This document shows, piece after piece, positions 60,765 to 64,000 of a stretch of 64,000 nucleotides of DNA (position 1 is the first letter of the stretch; every line of letters begins with the position of its first letter). This DNA comes from GWE2-51-13 sp041736705. Lineage in GTDB: Bacteria > Bacillota_I > Bacilli_A > Erysipelotrichales > Erysipelotrichaceae. The notes beneath the pieces are model-generated. The model was not told the origin of the DNA and ran no database searches. It saw nothing but the letters and a program-made list of their open reading frames with translations. The stretch covers positions 1 to 64,000 of the forward strand of contig JBGSTC010000017.1 in assembly GCA_041736705.1 (NCBI GenBank), read 5' to 3'. A program made the translations under genes and the position numbers.

Positions 60765-61261
60765 TACTGTAGGTTATCCGTTTCTTCGATAACGGTGAAT
60801 CCGTCTTCGTCTTCTACCCAATACCTAAGCTTGCGGCCTTGGATCCAGGCCGCCCCGAGCGAGTATAACAGCCAGGCATGCATCGCATAGTCGATCAAGT
60901 AGGCGGGATCGAATCCTTCGCTTAGTGAAATCCAGACCAAGAATCCGGTATCCAATAGATAAAGGATGAAGGCGATCATGAACCAATGGACTTTCTTCTT
61001 ACTGAAAAACCACGAAATCAAGAAGACGGACAGGACGCAAACGCCGATCAACACATAGATCAACCCGACAGCCAGACTGTCATAGACGGTGATCGACAAA
61101 AACCCGATATAAATCGTAAACATCGAGAAGTAGGAAGAATACGGGAAGCTGACATTCGAATTCATGAAAGCGAAGGCAAGGTTCAACACGGTCAACACCA
61201 ACATGAACAACAATGAACTTCGACCGGCAGATACGACGCTAGGCAACGTTTTTCTTTCCAT
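60764..61261 (-). CDS. Unidentified small membrane protein
   Basis: Protein of 165 residues with five hydrophobic segments (about 17-34, 41-60, 66-90, 97-115 and 128-145) and a short acidic C-terminal tail (WVEDEDGFTVIEETDNL). The start at 61261 has a GGGGGAAACGAA leader; the longer frame to 61294 is less likely. It is convergent with the GH13 gene and stands alone. I do not recognise the family. Confidence 0.7.
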   Translation of the reverse strand: MERKTLPSVVSAGRSSLLFMLVLTVLNLAFAFMNSNVSFPYSSYFSMFTIYIGFLSITVYDSLAVGLIYVLIGVCVLSVFLISWFFSKKKVHWFMIAFILYLLDTGFLVWISLSEGFDPAYLIDYAMHAWLLYSLGAAWIQGRKLRYWVEDEDGFTVIEETDNLQ

Positions 61262-61338
61262 TTCGTTTCCCCCTGGATGAATCCATTCTATCATCGTCGG
61301 GTGAGTGTCGTAAAGAATGAGTTATCGAACATACAACG

Positions 61339-61361
61339 AAAAAAGCGAATCTTGGATCCGC
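61339..61361 (-). terminator. Terminator of the AHSA1 gene
   Basis: GCGAATC and GATCCGC arms pair with one wobble around a 3-base loop, followed on the minus strand by TTTTTTCG. Confidence 0.65.
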
Positions 61362-61368
61362 CTTTCAT

Positions 61369-61788
61369 TCATTCGAAGTTCGCCGATTCGCAATGTTTCT
61401 TAAAATTATCCAGGATCGACTGCCAGCCGAACCGTTGAAGTTCGATGGAGTTCTCTTCTTCCGCTTCAAAGGTCTCGACGACATGCGTCCGATCCCCTAG
61501 ATTATTGAAAACCACTTCGACCGTGCGGTCATCGTCCAAGGTATAGGCCAGGAAGCGGCGAGGTTCGACTCTGGTATATGTCCCGCTGAAGTCGAAGCCG
61601 GCGCTCCCATCGCGGGCTTCCATACGGCTGGAGAACTTCCCGCCGACGGTTAAATCGTTCTTCGACCAAGGCGAACACCAATCCTCGGATGCGGCGTTCC
61701 ATTGGGTAATATGTTTCGGTTGCGTCCAGGCTTCCCATACTTTTTCGACGGGTAGCAGGACGAGGGTTTCGATCGTTATCTTTTCCAT
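61369..61788 (-). CDS. SRPBCC/AHSA1 domain protein
   Basis: Small START-like protein of 139 residues. It has the typical order ETLVLLPVEKVWEAWTQPKH, VGGKFSSRMEARDG, FDFSGTYTRVEPRRFLAYTL and the closing helix WQSILDNFKKHCES. Family members bind hydrophobic ligands or regulate stress responses; precise roles are generally unknown. The start at 61788 fits the family N-terminus; the frame to 61851 adds a basic, unconserved stretch. It is a single-gene unit. Confidence 0.87.
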   Translation of the reverse strand: MEKITIETLVLLPVEKVWEAWTQPKHITQWNAASEDWCSPWSKNDLTVGGKFSSRMEARDGSAGFDFSGTYTRVEPRRFLAYTLDDDRTVEVVFNNLGDRTHVVETFEAEEENSIELQRFGWQSILDNFKKHCESANFE

Positions 61789-61871
61789 ATCTTTTCTTGG
61801 TTTCTCCTTTTCAAGATCCTTCTTACACCATCTATACCATACTTGGTTCATGAATCCAAACAGGATGACTA

Positions 61872-61899
61872 AAAGAGCGCACCGTCGGGTGCGCTCTTT
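61872..61899 (-). terminator. Terminator of the GNAT gene
   Basis: A perfect 12-bp stem AAAGAGCGCACC/GGTGCGCTCTTT with a 4-base loop, followed on the minus strand by TAG and mixed bases. Confidence 0.75.
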
Positions 61900-61902
61900 C
61901 CA

Positions 61903-62364
61903 CTAGTCTTTGATTTTCAGCGAATAGATCCGCGAACTTTCGCCCCAAGGATGATAACCGATCCCGACGAAACCGAATCCGAAATGTTCGTAATACCCCA
62001 CATGGTCGGTACATAAGTACACTTCGTTGAAGCCCGCGCTCCGCGCGTCTTCGACCGCTTTTTGAATCAAGATCTCCCCGAAGTTGTTTCCGCGACGATC
62101 TTCTTCGATGTACATCGCGCACACCCAGGGATACAAATCCATACGGCTGATGAAATCGTTGGTGATGAGGCCGGCGCATCCGATGATGCGATCCTCCTCC
62201 ATGAGAAGATACCATTGGGGGAGCGGGTTCTTCGCATTGGACGTGTGGGTCAGGCAATCCACATAGACTTGACGGTTCTGGGGGTTCGCCCATTTCGAGG
62301 CGATGTATTGGATCGCTTCACGAAGAATACTTGCATCCTGACGGAGCGAGATGACGGTTGGCAT
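61903..62364 (-). CDS. GNAT family N-acetyltransferase
   Basis: Acetyl-CoA-dependent acetyltransferase of 153 residues. The acetyl-CoA loop is CAMYIEEDRRGNNFGEILIQ (with R-R-G-N-N-F-G in the Q/R-x-x-G-x-G/A position), followed by ARSAGFNEVYL and the late GYYEHFGFGFVG motif common in the family. It starts 4 bases after the stop of the alpha-amylase gene and is probably co-transcribed. The acceptor substrate is unknown. Confidence 0.88.
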   Translation of the reverse strand: MPTVISLRQDASILREAIQYIASKWANPQNRQVYVDCLTHTSNAKNPLPQWYLLMEEDRIIGCAGLITNDFISRMDLYPWVCAMYIEEDRRGNNFGEILIQKAVEDARSAGFNEVYLCTDHVGYYEHFGFGFVGIGYHPWGESSRIYSLKIKD

Positions 62365-62368
62365 AGGT

Positions 62369-63655
62369 TCACTTTCTTTCTTTGGGGACTTGGAAGAGGA
62401 TCGGACGGTCGCTAAGAGCGATGGATCCGTGGTTGATGCGGATGGGTTTTAAGGTGATCAGGTGAGGATAGATGCCGTCGGGGAGGGAGACGTTCATGAC
62501 ACCGGAGACATTGCCGACATTCAGAATCCCGACGACGATCCTCTCATCGTTCTCATATTCGAAATGCAGGACGTCTTCGACGTGGCTGACGATCTTGTAC
62601 CCTTTGTTTTGGGCGAAGATCGGGTCTTTCTTCATCTTGGCCAAACCTTGGATCCATCCTACGATTTCAGGATCGAGTTTCGACCAATCGACCGGGTCTT
62701 TTTCGAAAAGGTCGGGCAAGTGGTCGGTTCCCGTTTCCATCCCGTACTGGATGAAGGCGATGCCTTTACTGAAGAAACAGTACGCGATCCACTGGAGTGA
62801 TTTCGCGAAATCCTGGGTATAGTAGCGGATCCGGTGGTTGTCGTGGTTCTCCACGTTGCGTGCTTTGACGTAATCGATCGGATAGATCCGCTCCTGCGAC
62901 CTCAGGGCTTGACGGAAGGTTTCAAGATCGTTCTCATGACGCAGGAAGCCTGCGAACGAGATTCGCGTATCGTATTCATAGAGGGCGTCGAACACCTGGA
63001 AACATTCGGAATCGCTGAGGCATCCGTAGCCATGGTAGCGGAGATAGTCGATGTAGTTGGAATCGACGCTTTCTCCTAAGAGGAAGACATCGGGATTCTT
63101 TTGACGCATCGCTTTCTTGGCTTCAAGCAGGAAATCCAAGGGGATCAGACTGGGGACGTCGAAGCGGAACCCGTCCATCCCGAGATCCAACCAATAGAGT
63201 AGGACATCGATGAGTTTCTCATGGACGAGCGGCACATCGAAGTTCAGGTCGGCGATGTCCCACCAATCCCCGACTTTGTTTTTCAAACGTCCGTTTTCGT
63301 CGAAATAGTAGAATTCCGGATGTTCAACCACCCAGTGATGATCGCGGGCGGTGTGATGGAAGACGATATCCAGGATGATCTTCATCCCATGCTTGTGGGT
63401 GGCGTCGATCAGATCCTTGAGATCGGCCAAGGTTCCCAAATCTTCCGAGATCCCGGTATAGTTCTGGATGGCATAGGGGCTACCGTAGGTTCCTTTGCGG
63501 GCTTTGACCCCGATCGGTTGGACCGGCATCAGGTAGACGATATCCGCACCCAACGCTTGGATGCGCCCCAAATCTTTCTCGACCGCCTTGAACGTGCCTT
63601 CTCGACTATAATTGCGGACGAACACTTGATAGATGAACTGGTTTCTGTAACTCAT
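62369..63655 (-). CDS. Alpha-amylase family (GH13) glycosidase
   Basis: Cytoplasmic glycosidase of 428 residues. The four GH13 regions are clear: DIVFHHTA at 96-103, GFRFDVPS with nucleophile Asp166, LLGESVDS with acid/base Glu195, and VENHDNHR with Asp272. The short barrel and small C-terminal beta domain resemble oligo-glucosidases, cyclomaltodextrinases or intracellular amylases acting on imported maltodextrins. No signal peptide is present. It follows a MalK/MsmX-type ATPase gene across a terminator, supporting maltodextrin use, and is followed by a GNAT gene. Confidence 0.92.
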   Translation of the reverse strand: MSYRNQFIYQVFVRNYSREGTFKAVEKDLGRIQALGADIVYLMPVQPIGVKARKGTYGSPYAIQNYTGISEDLGTLADLKDLIDATHKHGMKIILDIVFHHTARDHHWVVEHPEFYYFDENGRLKNKVGDWWDIADLNFDVPLVHEKLIDVLLYWLDLGMDGFRFDVPSLIPLDFLLEAKKAMRQKNPDVFLLGESVDSNYIDYLRYHGYGCLSDSECFQVFDALYEYDTRISFAGFLRHENDLETFRQALRSQERIYPIDYVKARNVENHDNHRIRYYTQDFAKSLQWIAYCFFSKGIAFIQYGMETGTDHLPDLFEKDPVDWSKLDPEIVGWIQGLAKMKKDPIFAQNKGYKIVSHVEDVLHFEYENDERIVVGILNVGNVSGVMNVSLPDGIYPHLITLKPIRINHGSIALSDRPILFQVPKERK

Positions 63656-63670
63656 GTTTACCTCCGAGTA

Positions 63671-63691
63671 AAAACCCGAATTGCTTCGGGT
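63671..63691 (-). terminator. Terminator after the MalK-type gene
   Basis: The stem ACCCGAA/TTCGGGT with a TTGC loop is followed on the minus strand by TTTTAC. It separates malK from the amylase gene, which may be read through or have its own promoter. Confidence 0.75.
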
Positions 63692-63696
63692 CTGGT

Positions 63697-64000
63697 TTAA
63701 TAAATGGATTGTGTCGTTTCTTTATCGAAGAAGTGGAGTTTCGCCACGTCCATCGAAAGTTGGATCGTGTCATGGGCATGGACGTCGACGCGGGAAGAAA
63801 CCTTCGCCAAAATCTTCTGTCCGCCGAATTCACCGTGAAGGATGAATTCATGACCAAGCAATTCGCAAACATCGACGTTGAAATCAAACGGGGTTTCCGG
63901 GAAGGCTTCGGCGACGATGCCTTCGTAGTGGATGTCTTCAGGACGGATCCCGAGAACCAGATCCTTGCCGTTGTAGTTCTTCAAACGATCATGGAACATG
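63697..64000 (-). CDS. C-terminal part of a MalK/MsmX/UgpC-type sugar ABC ATPase
   Basis: Only the last 100 residues are in view; the gene continues past the right edge. The visible region is the regulatory TOBE/MalK-type C-terminal domain: LVLGIRPEDIHYEG, then FNVDVCELLGHEFIL and KVSSRVDVHAHDTIQLSMDV with KLHFFDKETTQSI at the end. This domain is shared by MalK, MsmX and UgpC, which power sugar importers and in Firmicutes often serve several permeases. The adjacent amylase gene favours maltodextrin or multi-sugar use. Confidence 0.87.
   Translation of the reverse strand, partial: MFHDRLKNYNGKDLVLGIRPEDIHYEGIVAEAFPETPFDFNVDVCELLGHEFILHGEFGGQKILAKVSSRVDVHAHDTIQLSMDVAKLHFFDKETTQSIY

Noticed and set aside
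1..64000. CRISPR arrays, rRNA, tRNA and complete insertion sequences
   Set aside because: I looked for regularly spaced repeats, tRNA T-arms and transposase motifs; apart from the tRNA-like part of ssrA none was found.

Overview
The window reads as a chromosome segment of a low-to-mid GC Firmicutes-like bacterium, most likely from the Mollicutes-related fringe (Izemoplasma, Acholeplasma or Erysipelotrichia type). This placement is an inference from gene content: lipoprotein-anchored ABC importers, ECF-type folate uptake, a clostridial-style glgC-glgD-glgA set, pgk-tpiA-eno, secG-rnr-smpB, cre-like catabolite repression sites and no sign of an outer membrane. TGA is used as a stop (for example DUF1836 protein, ung, dapA-like gene), which excludes the Mycoplasma code. 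No rRNA or tRNA gene and no CRISPR array was seen; the one structural RNA gene is tmRNA (ssrA).

Region by region. 1-3.7 kb: a phosphonate/phosphite-type ABC importer (phnD-phnC-phnE-phnE). 3.8-11.6 kb: small housekeeping and redox genes (degV, DUF1836, DsbA-like, DUF3795), a broken glycerophosphodiesterase, an O-antigen-ligase-like membrane protein with an overlapping 43-residue protein, a MerR regulator divergent from an aldo/keto reductase, and a beta-hydroxyacid dehydrogenase. 11.8-14.3 kb: two tandem paralogous MFS exporters. 14.6-29.2 kb: a large, tightly overlapping catabolic operon read leftward (four-carbon acid kinase, Fe-alcohol dehydrogenase, DapA-type aldolase, PdxA2, SLC13-type transporter, three unusual two-domain esterases, YhcH protein, BNR sialidase-like protein) with a divergent PrpR-type activator.

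29.4-34.3 kb is accessory DNA stacked at the 3' end of ssrA: a Fic protein, then an island bounded by two near-identical ~78-bp copies of the ssrA 3' end and holding an orphan Rhs tip with a GIY-YIG-like toxin domain and a candidate immunity gene. 34.4-45.4 kb: lactonase, lemA-DUF2207, a membrane protein, smpB-rnr-secG, eno-tpiA-pgk. 45.5-49.2 kb: glycogen synthesis (glgA, glgD, glgC). 49.4-54.7 kb: an operon pairing a sugar-type binding lipoprotein with an MFS transporter, then ung, folC and folT. 54.8-58.4 kb: mglB-mglA-mglC galactoside-type ABC importer under a promoter carrying a full-consensus cre site. 58.6-64 kb: two GH13 alpha-glucan enzymes, small genes, and the end of a MalK/MsmX-type ATPase.

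The genes fit a fermenting heterotroph: sugars enter by mgl, malK-linked and SLC13/MFS systems, pass through lower glycolysis (pgk, tpiA, eno), and surplus goes to glycogen. The most novel-looking part is the 14.6-29.2 kb locus, which appears to release and degrade an unidentified esterified or glycosidic sugar acid inside the cell; the ssrA-associated islands are the second point of interest.
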